From assembly GCA_020853705.1 (NCBI GenBank), contig JADYYK010000008.1:24393-88392 (forward strand): 64,000 bases of DNA. The letters run 5' to 3'. Position numbers and translations under genes: made by a program. The notes under the pieces were generated by a model. That model ran no database searches. It was not told the DNA's origin and saw only the letters and a list, made by a program, of their open reading frames with translations. This stretch comes from Deltaproteobacteria bacterium (GTDB lineage: Bacteria; Myxococcota_A; Polyangia; Haliangiales; JADYYK01). Below are positions 16,640 to 24,213 of this stretch, piece by piece (position 1 is the stretch's first letter; each line of letters starts with the position of its first letter).

Positions 16640-17082
16640 GCGACACGCCACCTCCCGGGGCGACCCCGCCGCCAGCACCCGCCGCCGACCGAGACCGCGC
16701 CCGCTTCGATCTCGAGGTCGTCCCGCTGCTGCGCCGCCACCTCGTCATCGGCCTGTGCTGCGGCCTGACCGTGGCGGCCGCGCTCTGGCTGGGCTACCGC
16801 GCCGTGACCTGGGTGCCCGACTTCAACCGCATGATGTACGACTTCCGCGCCGACCGGCTGCCGAGCTGGACCATCCTGGTGGTCTCCGCCCCCTATCGCT
16901 GGGGCGTCCCGCTGGTCCTCCTGCTCGAGGCTGCCTGGCTGCTGGCCAGCTCGCGCCTGCGCCCCGCCACCAGCAAGGACCACACCCTCGCCATCGCGGT
17001 CGCCGCCATCAGCCTGGCCCTGGTCTACTTCACCCACTGGGCCGATCGCCTGCCATTCACCCAGCTCGCGCGCGGCCTCTAG
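16636..17082 (+). CDS. Small integral membrane protein, unknown
   Basis: 148 residues from ATG 16636 (overlaps rpe stop). A Pro-rich cytoplasmic start ([17 protein letters not shown]) is followed by three hydrophobic helices: [35 protein letters not shown] and [20 protein letters not shown]. No motif recognised. Coupled to rpe, but that need not imply a shared pathway. The cytochrome operon converges on its 3' end after 6 nt. Confidence 0.75.
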   Translation: MSDTPPPGATPPPAPAADRDRARFDLEVVPLLRRHLVIGLCCGLTVAAALWLGYRAVTWVPDFNRMMYDFRADRLPSWTILVVSAPYRWGVPLVLLLEAAWLLASSRLRPATSKDHTLAIAVAAISLALVYFTHWADRLPFTQLARGL

Positions 17083-17088
17083 CAGGAG

Positions 17089-18903
17089 TCAGGGCACCAC
17101 CGGCTTGGCGGCCACCGCGCTGGTGGTCAGCCCACCGGCGTCGGTGACCTGCGCGCGCACACAGAAGTAGGTGTTCGGCGTCGGCGCAGGCAGCGTCCAC
17201 ATGAAGGTGCCGGCCGCGATCGCCGCCGCATCCGCGGTCACGATGCCCGGGAACGACGCCACCATCTGGCAGCGCACCTGGGCCACCGACATCGCCGACA
17301 CCGTGGCGAAGCTGATCTGCCCCGTCAGCGGCTGCAGCTCCGGGTCGCGCGCCGTCCACACCAGGGTCACGGCGCCACCCGAGGCCGGCGCCGTCGCGGT
17401 GTTGCTGGGCGTGGTCCACGACACCGTGGGGGGCAGGTTGCTGCCCCCACCATCAGGCACCACGCCGCCGTCGGGCGGCACGCCGCCATCGCCCACCATG
17501 GTCATGCCGGTGCGCGGCGCGCCGCTGGCGATCCAGTCGCCCACCAGCTTGATCTGTGCGGCCGACGGCTGCGCTTCGCGCGTCGGCGGCATGCTCCTGG
17601 CGACCACCAGGCGGTCATAGACCTGCGAGCGCATCTCGAACACACCCTTGTCGCCGTTGCTGGGCGCCTCGGGATCGGCGGCGTCGTACTTGTCGAGACG
17701 GAACGGCTCCAGCGCAGGCGTGCGCGCGGGCTGGCCATGGCAAGGCCTGCAGAAGGTCACGAACACCGGCTTGACGTCGTCCCATCCCACCGTGCTCACG
17801 GTGGTCGGCGGCGGCACGATGCTGACCATGCCGTCGGACTCGTCGCTGCGCACGTTGCCCTGCGGATCGTGCGCGGTCACGCGCAGGCGGTAGCGGATCG
17901 GCCCGCTGGCGTCCATGGTCGGCAGCGCCGAGGCGTCCCACGCGAAGCTCCCGGTCGACGTGGGCGCATCCGGCGCCAGCGGCGCCGCCAGCGTGTTGGG
18001 CAGGCCGCTGCGGATGACCACCGGCGCCTCCAGCGCGGTGCCATCGGCCGCGACCTTGATGCGCTCGAGGTCGATGAGCAGCGCGGCCTCGTCGCCGACG
18101 TCTGGATCGGTGGCGCGCCAGGCCACCGTGACCGGCGACAGCTGCGCGACGTCGACCGCCGGGATGGTCACCAGCACGCTGGGGACGGTGCCCTTGGCGC
18201 CGTGGTCGGCCAGCAGCGTCGGCACCAGCGTCACCGACACCGCCGCGCGCGCGACATCCTCCTCGAAGCCGTCGTCGACCAGCGCGACCAGCTCGAAGCT
18301 GCGCAGCGACGGCAGCGTCCCGGTGTCCAGCGTCACCGTGCGCACCCCGCCGCCCAGCCCTTCGGCGAGCAGGAAGCTCTCCCCCGGCATCGGTCCATCC
18401 AGGCTGCGCGCATAGAGGTCGACCAGCAGCCCATCGGGGTCCTCGTCCCAGCTGCGCAAGGTCAGCACCAGCGACTGGTCGACCGTCAGGGGGCCCGAGG
18501 CCGGCAGCGCGGGCGCGAGCAGCGCCGCCTGTGCGACATGGTTTGGCCGCGCCTCGCGCCCGGCCGGTCCACCGGCGGCGATCCAGCGCGACAGGATGGT
18601 GCGCTGGCGCTCGGTCAGCGCGTAGTCGGGCGGCATCGGGGGTGTGCTGCGCTCGACCGCCTGGTGCAGCACCTGGTCGCGGTAGTCGAACAGGTTGAAG
18701 CGGGCGTCGCGCTCGACGTAACGATCGAGCCGAAACCTCGCGATCTTGGCCTCGGCCGGGTCGGCGCCGTGACAGCGCGCGCAGTTGGCCGCGATGATGC
18801 GCTGCACGTCGCCATAGTAGGTCGGCGCCGCTGCAGGCTCGGGTGCGCAGCCCGCAGCCGTGATGGCCGCCATGACGAGGACTCTGAACCTGGGCAGCTT
18901 CAT
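17089..18903 (-). CDS. Di-haem c-type cytochrome lipoprotein with Fn3-like domain
   Basis: 604 residues from ATG 18903; the frame is open 38 codons further up but MKLPRFRVLVMAAITAAGC is a clean lipoprotein signal and overlaps the previous stop by 4 nt. Two haem sites: NCARCHG near residue 42 and FCRPCHG near residue 410, each followed by an MPP element (PPMPPDY, SMPPTREAQ) and a WIAAGGPA/WIASGAP close, as in planctomycete-type cytochrome C domains. Between them are beta-sandwich stretches; the C-terminus (PPTVSWTTPSN ... TYFCVRAQVTDAGG) is fibronectin-III-like. Expected on the outer or inner membrane facing the periplasm. Last gene of a three-gene operon. Confidence 0.82.
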   Translation of the reverse strand: MKLPRFRVLVMAAITAAGCAPEPAAAPTYYGDVQRIIAANCARCHGADPAEAKIARFRLDRYVERDARFNLFDYRDQVLHQAVERSTPPMPPDYALTERQRTILSRWIAAGGPAGREARPNHVAQAALLAPALPASGPLTVDQSLVLTLRSWDEDPDGLLVDLYARSLDGPMPGESFLLAEGLGGGVRTVTLDTGTLPSLRSFELVALVDDGFEEDVARAAVSVTLVPTLLADHGAKGTVPSVLVTIPAVDVAQLSPVTVAWRATDPDVGDEAALLIDLERIKVAADGTALEAPVVIRSGLPNTLAAPLAPDAPTSTGSFAWDASALPTMDASGPIRYRLRVTAHDPQGNVRSDESDGMVSIVPPPTTVSTVGWDDVKPVFVTFCRPCHGQPARTPALEPFRLDKYDAADPEAPSNGDKGVFEMRSQVYDRLVVARSMPPTREAQPSAAQIKLVGDWIASGAPRTGMTMVGDGGVPPDGGVVPDGGGSNLPPTVSWTTPSNTATAPASGGAVTLVWTARDPELQPLTGQISFATVSAMSVAQVRCQMVASFPGIVTADAAAIAAGTFMWTLPAPTPNTYFCVRAQVTDAGGLTTSAVAAKPVVP

Positions 18904-20009
18904 GGGTAGTAGTGCACCTGCAGCAACGCGGTGTGCGCCGCATCGTCGGCCCCGACGAGCTGGCTGCGCCCCGACAGCATGACCTCGAAGTGTGCGCGCG
19001 GGTGATAGGCGACCCACAGCGAGCCGGCGTGGCGCTCGGTGTCGCCAAGCTCGAGCTCCTCATCGAACAGCTCGTAGGCCGCGCCGGCATACACCCCGCG
19101 CGTGGGTACCCACACTGGCCCGGCATAGCTCGCCAGCTGCCACCGATCCGCCCCGTCGACGACATTGAAGAGCTGGCGCACCGCGCCGACCTCGGCCATC
19201 AGCATCAACTTCGCGCCGGGCAGCCACCAGCGCATGAAGGGCCCCGCGGTCAGTCGGGTGTCGCTGTCGGCGACCCCGGCGCGCGCCGACAACCCCCACG
19301 CCAGCCGGGGGCCGTGGCGCTCGTACAGCAGCGCCCCACCGAACTCCTCGCGCGCCGCGCCACGCAGCGGATCGGACACGAACGCGGTGGCGTGCAGCTC
19401 CCAGTCCTTGCGCACGACGCCGCCCGACAGCGCGTAGGGCTCGTCGAACAGGCCGAACCCCAGCCAGCGCCGCACGTACGTGGTGTGATCGACCAGGCGC
19501 AGGCCGTAGGGGATGGCGAAGCGACCCAGCCGGGCATAGGGCCCCTTGCTGCGCGGGCGCCAGTAGACATAGTGCTCCGGGCTGACGAAGAAGCTCGACA
19601 GTGGCTGCTCGTCGCTGCCGCGTACGCGCCCGCGCAGCGCCACGCTGGCGACCAGCGACCAGGCCCCACGCCCGCCCACGCGCGCATTGAGCTGCACCTG
19701 CATCGGGAACGCCGCCAGCTCGGCGCCGTCGCTGGCGCCGACGTCGTTGACGAGGCCCGCCAGCCGGAAGTCGCCGCCCAGCTGCAGCGTCCGCGGCAGC
19801 TCGACCCAGCCATGCAGGAAACGGCCATCACCGCCGCGGCTCACGGTGTCGGCGCTCTCGTCGCGCCCCCAGCCGGTGAGCAGGCCGCCGCCGGCCGGCG
19901 CGAAGTGGCACTGGTTGCAGGCCACGGTGCCGCTCGACAGCTGAAAGTGTGGATAGGCCTCGGCGCGTGCCGCCCCCAGCATCACCGCCAGCGCTGCCAG
20001 CCACCTCAT
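18900..20009 (-). CDS. One-haem cytochrome fused to an outer-membrane barrel (Cyc2-like architecture)
   Basis: 369 residues. The signal peptide ends near AEA-YPHF; the mature N-terminus has one haem site, ACNQCHFAPAGGG, then about 320 residues of alternating hydrophobic/polar strands with many Trp/Tyr/Arg (RTLQLGGDFRLAGLV, AWSLVASVALRGRV, HYVYWRPR, YARLGRFAIPYGLRLV) and a terminal aromatic strand TALLQVHYYP, as in outer-membrane barrels. A haem just before a barrel is the plan of Cyc2 iron oxidases, although the barrel sequence has not been compared. It overlaps both neighbours, which are haem lipoproteins, by 4 nt. Confidence 0.75.
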   Translation of the reverse strand: MRWLAALAVMLGAARAEAYPHFQLSSGTVACNQCHFAPAGGGLLTGWGRDESADTVSRGGDGRFLHGWVELPRTLQLGGDFRLAGLVNDVGASDGAELAAFPMQVQLNARVGGRGAWSLVASVALRGRVRGSDEQPLSSFFVSPEHYVYWRPRSKGPYARLGRFAIPYGLRLVDHTTYVRRWLGFGLFDEPYALSGGVVRKDWELHATAFVSDPLRGAAREEFGGALLYERHGPRLAWGLSARAGVADSDTRLTAGPFMRWWLPGAKLMLMAEVGAVRQLFNVVDGADRWQLASYAGPVWVPTRGVYAGAAYELFDEELELGDTERHAGSLWVAYHPRAHFEVMLSGRSQLVGADDAAHTALLQVHYYP

Positions 20010-20368
20010 GGTTGCGCCCCGCCCTCGATCCAGCGCTGCACCAGCTCGACATCCGCGCGCGGCAGCGGCGCGTCGGGCGGCATGCGCTGGCGCTCGTCAC
20101 CACGCAGCAGGTACAGCAGCGGGCTGTTGGGGTCGCCCGGCCGCACGAAGCCGGCCTCGAGCAGCGTGCGCCGCGCAGAATCTGCGTCGTCGAGCACGAC
20201 CCCACCCGTCTTCGCCAGCGAGCTGTGACAGCTGGCGCTGGTACAGGCCGGCTCGATCACCGCCGCGTGCAGGTAGCCCCAATCTGCGGGCCGCGATGCC
20301 GGATCTTCGCCACAACCAGCCAGGACCAGGCAAAGCAAGACGACGACCAGACCCAGGAGACGGCGCAT
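20006..20368 (-). CDS. Small cytochrome-like lipoprotein with CX4CH motif
   Basis: 120 residues from ATG 20368; the frame is open far upstream, but MRRLLGLVVVLLCLVLAGC is an obvious lipoprotein signal and marks the start. The single haem-like motif is CTSASCH, a CX4CH form rather than CxxCH. The remainder follows the planctomycete cytochrome C pattern: PNSPLLYLLRG, then RMPPDAPL and a final WIEGGAQP. It may carry haem through the longer motif or have lost it. It is the first gene of the three-gene operon with the barrel fusion and the di-haem lipoprotein. Confidence 0.75.
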   Translation of the reverse strand: MRRLLGLVVVLLCLVLAGCGEDPASRPADWGYLHAAVIEPACTSASCHSSLAKTGGVVLDDADSARRTLLEAGFVRPGDPNSPLLYLLRGDERQRMPPDAPLPRADVELVQRWIEGGAQP

Positions 20369-20449
20369 GCCTGCAGGGAATACGACGCAGCCATCGCCGC
20401 GATGCGACTGGCTCCCGTATCCCACCGGGCCGAGCCTCGTACCTGGTGC

Positions 20450-21070
20450 ATGACACGCCCCGATCGCCTCGCCCTCACCCTGGCCCTGCTCGCGGCCACC
20501 GGTCTGCTCGCCGCCAGCGCCGCCTGTAGCGACGACGACGGCGTCAGCTCGACCGAGACCGCACGCCGCGCCTACCTCGGCCTCGACGACGCGGTCGCCA
20601 GGTCGCTGACCCTGGGCCTGCAGGGCTTCAACGCCGCGACCAGCGCCAACATCCCGGCGCAGAACGGCACCGGCACCTCGACCGGCACCATCGTGGTCGG
20701 CGGCCAGGTCGACCAGGGTATGTCGAACAACAAGGAGATGCGCCTCACCGTCACGCTGACCGGCTACTCCGACGGCCCGGCGCTCACGGTCGACGGCGTC
20801 GACATCGTCATCACCTACGCCACCGCGCCGACCATGCCCGCGGCGCTCGATCTCAGCCTGCGCGGCGTCCCGACCGGCACCTTCACCGGCACGTTGATCG
20901 GCAGCTTCCAGATGACCGGCGGGCTCGAGGGCGAGGTCACGCTGAACCTGATGCTGTCGGGCCAGCTCGAGGCCGATGGCACCGGCACCCGCCGCAAGGC
21001 GGGCACCACCCACGTCACCGGCACCGCGACCTCGGGCAGCGGCAGCTTCGACGTCGACCTGATGATCTAG
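20450..21070 (+). CDS. Lipoprotein of unknown function
   Basis: 206 residues from ATG 20450; a longer frame exists upstream but overlaps the divergent cytochrome gene. Signal peptide and lipobox (LLAASAAC) are followed by an acidic start (SDDDG). The rest is rich in Gly, Thr and Leu with alternating beta character (MRLTVTLTGY, VDIVITYAT, GTFTGTLIGSF, EVTLNLMLSG), like a small beta barrel or sandwich. No haem motif and no known family recognised. Divergent from the haem operon with an 81-nt gap. Confidence 0.7.
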   Translation: MTRPDRLALTLALLAATGLLAASAACSDDDGVSSTETARRAYLGLDDAVARSLTLGLQGFNAATSANIPAQNGTGTSTGTIVVGGQVDQGMSNNKEMRLTVTLTGYSDGPALTVDGVDIVITYATAPTMPAALDLSLRGVPTGTFTGTLIGSFQMTGGLEGEVTLNLMLSGQLEADGTGTRRKAGTTHVTGTATSGSGSFDVDLMI

Positions 21071-21095
21071 GCGCGCAAGCCGCGCGGCCCGAGCG

Positions 21096-21692
21096 CTAGA
21101 AGTCGCCGAACAGCTCGGTGATCTTGACGTCCAGCGCGGTCGCGACCTTGAACAGCGAGCTCACGCTGGCGCTCGACTCGGCGCGCTCGATCTGGCTCAG
21201 CAGCGACACCGAGAGCTTGGTCCGGCGCGCCATCTGCTTGAGCGTCAGCCCGCGATCCTTGCGCAGGGCGCGGATCGATCGGCCGATGGTCATGTGCAGC
21301 TCGTCCTCCTTGCGCAGGACGAGGCCCTTCTTCTTGGCGATGCGCTGCATCGCCTCGCGGAAGTCGTTGGCCGCGAAGGGCTTCTGGATGTAGGCCGAGA
21401 CCTCCTGCTCGATCGACGCCGTCGCGGTCTCCAGCGTCGGGTGGCCGGTCAGGATGATGACGGCGACGTCGCGGTCGACCTTGCGGATGGCGTTCAGGAG
21501 GTCGATGCCCGACACCTTGGGCATCATCAGGTCGAGGATGATGACGTGAAACTCGCCGGCCCGGAACTGCTCCATGACCCGGGTCGGGTCACTGACACAC
21601 GAGACGCGAAAGCCCTCGTGGGTCAGGAAATCCTCGAGGTACTCGCAGATGTCCTTGTCGTCGTCGACGACCAGAATGGAGAGCTGCGACAC
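21096..21692 (-). CDS. Response regulator with XRE-type DNA-binding domain
   Basis: 198 residues. Residues 5-120 are a receiver: acidic pair DDD at 10-12, phospho-acceptor Asp 54 in IILDLMMPK, Thr in ILTGHP and Lys in IQKPF. Residues 133-198 are a Cro/CI (XRE) helix-turn-helix: [20 protein letters not shown] ... [15 protein letters not shown]. Receiver-XRE fusions are less common than receiver-winged-helix ones but are known in myxobacteria. Expected to bind DNA in response to phosphorylation by an unlinked histidine kinase. The tRNA-Pro gene lies just upstream on the same strand. Confidence 0.88.
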   Translation of the reverse strand: MSQLSILVVDDDKDICEYLEDFLTHEGFRVSCVSDPTRVMEQFRAGEFHVIILDLMMPKVSGIDLLNAIRKVDRDVAVIILTGHPTLETATASIEQEVSAYIQKPFAANDFREAMQRIAKKKGLVLRKEDELHMTIGRSIRALRKDRGLTLKQMARRTKLSVSLLSQIERAESSASVSSLFKVATALDVKITELFGDF

Positions 21693-21750
21693 TACGCCCG
21701 TACCCCGCTACCTTCTCGAACTGGTGAAGAGACCTGCAATCGAACCTACC

Positions 21751-21827
21751 TGGTCGGGGCGACAGGATTTGAACCTGCGACTTTACGGTCCCGAACCGTA
21801 CGCGCTACCAGGCTGCGCTACGCCCCG
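21751..21827 (-). tRNA. trnP: tRNA-Pro(CGG)
   Basis: 77 nt including encoded CCA. On the minus strand: acceptor CGGGGCG/CGCCCCG, D arm AGCGCAGCCTGGTAGCGC, anticodon stem TACGG/CCGTA around loop TTCGGGA (anticodon CGG), T arm with GGTTCAAATCC, discriminator A then CCA. All arms pair. Reads CCG codons, common at this GC content. Confidence 0.97.
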
Positions 21828-21839
21828 AAGTTGCCGAAG

Positions 21840-21868
21840 TTCTTAGACGGTCCCCGTCAGCAAGTCAA
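21840..21868 (-). promoter_or_regulatory. Promoter of tRNA-Pro
   Basis: On the minus strand TTGACT (21868-21863), a 17-nt spacer and TAAGAA (21845-21840) end 12 nt before the mature tRNA 5' end. The -35 is near consensus and the spacing ideal; the -10 is weak. Confidence 0.6.
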
Positions 21869-21971
21869 TGGAAACCAACCACTCCCCAGAGCCGGGGCCT
21901 CCGCCCCCAGCGGGACCACCCCACCGCCCGCGTAAAGCCCTGGATTATCAGCAAAAACGCGCCAGCCTCGA

Positions 21972-22012
21972 TGGCCTGCCACTTGCCTTGTTCGGAGCTG
22001 GAAAGGTACACT
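21972..22012 (+). promoter_or_regulatory. Candidate promoter of the envelope electron-transfer operon
   Basis: Two readings overlap. TGGC-N7-TTGC at 21972-21986 matches the -24/-12 spacing of sigma-54 (GG and GC separated by 10). TTGCCT (21983-21988) with TACACT (22007-22012) and an 18-nt spacer could be sigma-70. Either would give a short leader before the GTG at 22035. Neither is proven. Confidence 0.35.
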
Positions 22013-22034
22013 GTCGCGACCAGGAATCACCCCC

Positions 22035-24212
22035 GTGTCCGCCGCAGCCACCACAGCCCCCAAGCCCGCCAAGGGCGCAAAAGCAGGCAAGGGCGCCGCC
22101 CCGGCCCCCGAGGGGCCCTCGCGCGAGGACATCTTCAAGGAGCTGCGCGGGCTGCCCCTGCTCGACGGCCTGCCCTCGGACCTGCTGGCCGAGTGCGTCA
22201 CCAAGGGTGACCTCGACCTCAAGACCTTCGACCGCGACGACTTCGTCATCGACGCCATGGGCGGCCAGAAGGAGGCCGTGACCCACATCGTGCGCTCGGG
22301 CCAGGTCGCGGTCGCCATGTTCGACGCCAAGTGGCTCGACGCCAAGCTGGGCGAGCAGCGCAAGGCCGCCAGCGCCAAGAAGAAGAACAAGAAGCAGGAC
22401 CCGGTGATGCGCCACGCCGAGAAGAACGTGGCCAACTTCGAGGAGAACGACGTCTACAACCCGCAGGCGCTGGCCGCGGTCGACGCCAAGCGCACCGCCA
22501 TCTACGCGGTCACGCCGGCCAAGATCATGATCTGGCGCCAGGCCCGCATCGCCGACATCTGCGTGGCCTACCCGTTCTTCGCCCAGCGCCTGCGCCGCTC
22601 GGTCGAGGCCGGCAGCTCGCGCCTGGGCCAGATCCACGGCGTCAAGCAGGAGATCTTCGACTTCAACATCCGCCACGGCCTGTCGGTCAGCGAGACCGCG
22701 CGGGTGCGCCAGCTCGATCGCTGCATCGACTGCTACGAGTGCGAGCGCGCCTGCAACGAGCGCTACGGCCACGAGCGGCTGCACCTCAACGGCTTCCGCC
22801 TCGGCATGCTCGACTTCGTCGCGACCTGCCGCACCTGTGTCGATCAGCGCTGCATCGACCCGTGCAACTTCGACTCGATCTACTTCGACACCGCCAAGCG
22901 CGAGATCGTCATCGTCGAGGACAAGTGCACCGGCTGCACCCTGTGCGCGACCGCGTGTCCCTACAACGCCATCGACATGGTCGATCTCGACGACCCCGAG
23001 AACGAGAACTTCCGCATCGTGCTCGACGAGCGCGGCGTGCTGCAGTTCGGCGCCGGCACCAACCGCAAGGCGCGCACCAAGCGCATGGCGTCCAAGTGCG
23101 ACCACTGCTCGAACTACGAGGATCAGGCCTGCATCTCGCACTGCCCGACCGGCGCGCTGATCGAGATCAAGCCGACCGAGATCTTCCAGGACCGCACCGA
23201 GGCGCAGCGCCTGGCCGCGTCGGCCGGCTTCGATCACACCGTGATGCGGCCGGCCACGGTCATCCCCATCAAGGCCTTCCAGCAGGGCCTCAAGATCACC
23301 GACGGCGCCGACAGCAAGCTGTCGGGCGGCCGCATCAATCCTGCGATCTACTGGTCGATCTTCCTCACGGCGTTCCTGATCTGCGCGGTCGAGGTCGCGC
23401 TGCGCCTGTACCTGCCGCGCTTCTCGGCGCAGTACTGGTATAACCGCACCGCGCACGGCTGGGATCACTACCTGGCGCTGACCCGGGTGCGCTACTCGCC
23501 CGGCGTCGAGTTCGCCGTGTATCTCGGCTATTTCGGCATGGGCCTCATCGTGGCGACGATGGGCTACCCGCTGCGCAAGCGCTTCCGCCTGCTACAGCGC
23601 ATCCCGGGCAGCGCGCAGGGCTGGTTCGACTTCCACCTGATGGCGGGGATCGTGGGCCCGCTGTTCGTGTCGCTGCACACCGCGGCGCGCTTCGCCAACA
23701 CCGTCGCCGCGCTGGCCTACCTGGCCACCGTCATCACCGTGGTGTCCGGCCTGGTCGGCCGCTACATCTACACCTACCTGCCCAAGGGCCTCAACGCCTA
23801 CGACGTCGAGGCGCTGGAGCACGAGCGCGTGCTGGCCGGCCTGCGCGCCAAGAACCCCGGCGTGGCGGCCTGCGAGCTCGAGCTCCTGGCCTATCGAAAC
23901 CTGGTCACCAACCTGGTCGGGCAGGCGGGCCTGCTGCGCGCGCTGGCCTTCGTGATGCGCGATCAGCTCAAGCGCCCGGGGCGCTGGCTGCTGCGCCGCC
24001 GCCTGCTCAAGGGCGTGACCCAGACCCGGCGCGAGGCGCGCGAGATCCTGCGCCGCACCGGCCGCCTGATGTTGCTCGAGCGTCGCCGCGTGCTGGTGCC
24101 CAAGGCCAAGGTGTTGCTCACGGTCTGGAAGAAGATCCACGTGCCGCTGGCCATCGTCCTCTTGTCGCTGGCCACGGCGCACATCGTCATCGCCTATTCA
24201 CTCTCGATGTAA
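22035..24212 (+). CDS. Inner-membrane redox protein: cNMP-binding-like, four Fe-S motifs, b-haem membrane domain
   Basis: 725 residues from GTG 22035. Residues ~30-200: cyclic-nucleotide-binding-like fold (GLPLLDGLPSDLL, VTHIVRSGQVAVAMF) with a Lys-rich insert near 110-122. Residues ~229-385: four ferredoxin-type clusters, CIDCYECERAC, CRTCVDQRCIDPC, CTGCTLCATACPYN and CDHCSNYEDQACISHCP, as in DmsB/HybA-type electron-transfer subunits. Residues ~435-725: about six membrane helices with histidines in FHLMAGIVG, VSLHTAARF, KIHVPLAIV and TAHIVIAYS, enough for two b-haems, like ferric-reductase/cytochrome b561 domains. Likely moves electrons between cytoplasm or quinone and the periplasm. Next gene starts 1 nt after the stop. 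Confidence 0.85.
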   Translation: MSAAATTAPKPAKGAKAGKGAAPAPEGPSREDIFKELRGLPLLDGLPSDLLAECVTKGDLDLKTFDRDDFVIDAMGGQKEAVTHIVRSGQVAVAMFDAKWLDAKLGEQRKAASAKKKNKKQDPVMRHAEKNVANFEENDVYNPQALAAVDAKRTAIYAVTPAKIMIWRQARIADICVAYPFFAQRLRRSVEAGSSRLGQIHGVKQEIFDFNIRHGLSVSETARVRQLDRCIDCYECERACNERYGHERLHLNGFRLGMLDFVATCRTCVDQRCIDPCNFDSIYFDTAKREIVIVEDKCTGCTLCATACPYNAIDMVDLDDPENENFRIVLDERGVLQFGAGTNRKARTKRMASKCDHCSNYEDQACISHCPTGALIEIKPTEIFQDRTEAQRLAASAGFDHTVMRPATVIPIKAFQQGLKITDGADSKLSGGRINPAIYWSIFLTAFLICAVEVALRLYLPRFSAQYWYNRTAHGWDHYLALTRVRYSPGVEFAVYLGYFGMGLIVATMGYPLRKRFRLLQRIPGSAQGWFDFHLMAGIVGPLFVSLHTAARFANTVAALAYLATVITVVSGLVGRYIYTYLPKGLNAYDVEALEHERVLAGLRAKNPGVAACELELLAYRNLVTNLVGQAGLLRALAFVMRDQLKRPGRWLLRRRLLKGVTQTRREAREILRRTGRLMLLERRRVLVPKAKVLLTVWKKIHVPLAIVLLSLATAHIVIAYSLSM

Positions 24213-24213
24213 A

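Noticed and set aside
17615..19165. Minus-strand frame of 516 codons
   Set aside because: A shifted frame over the di-haem and barrel genes, with no recognisable motif, whereas those frames have haem sites and signal peptides.
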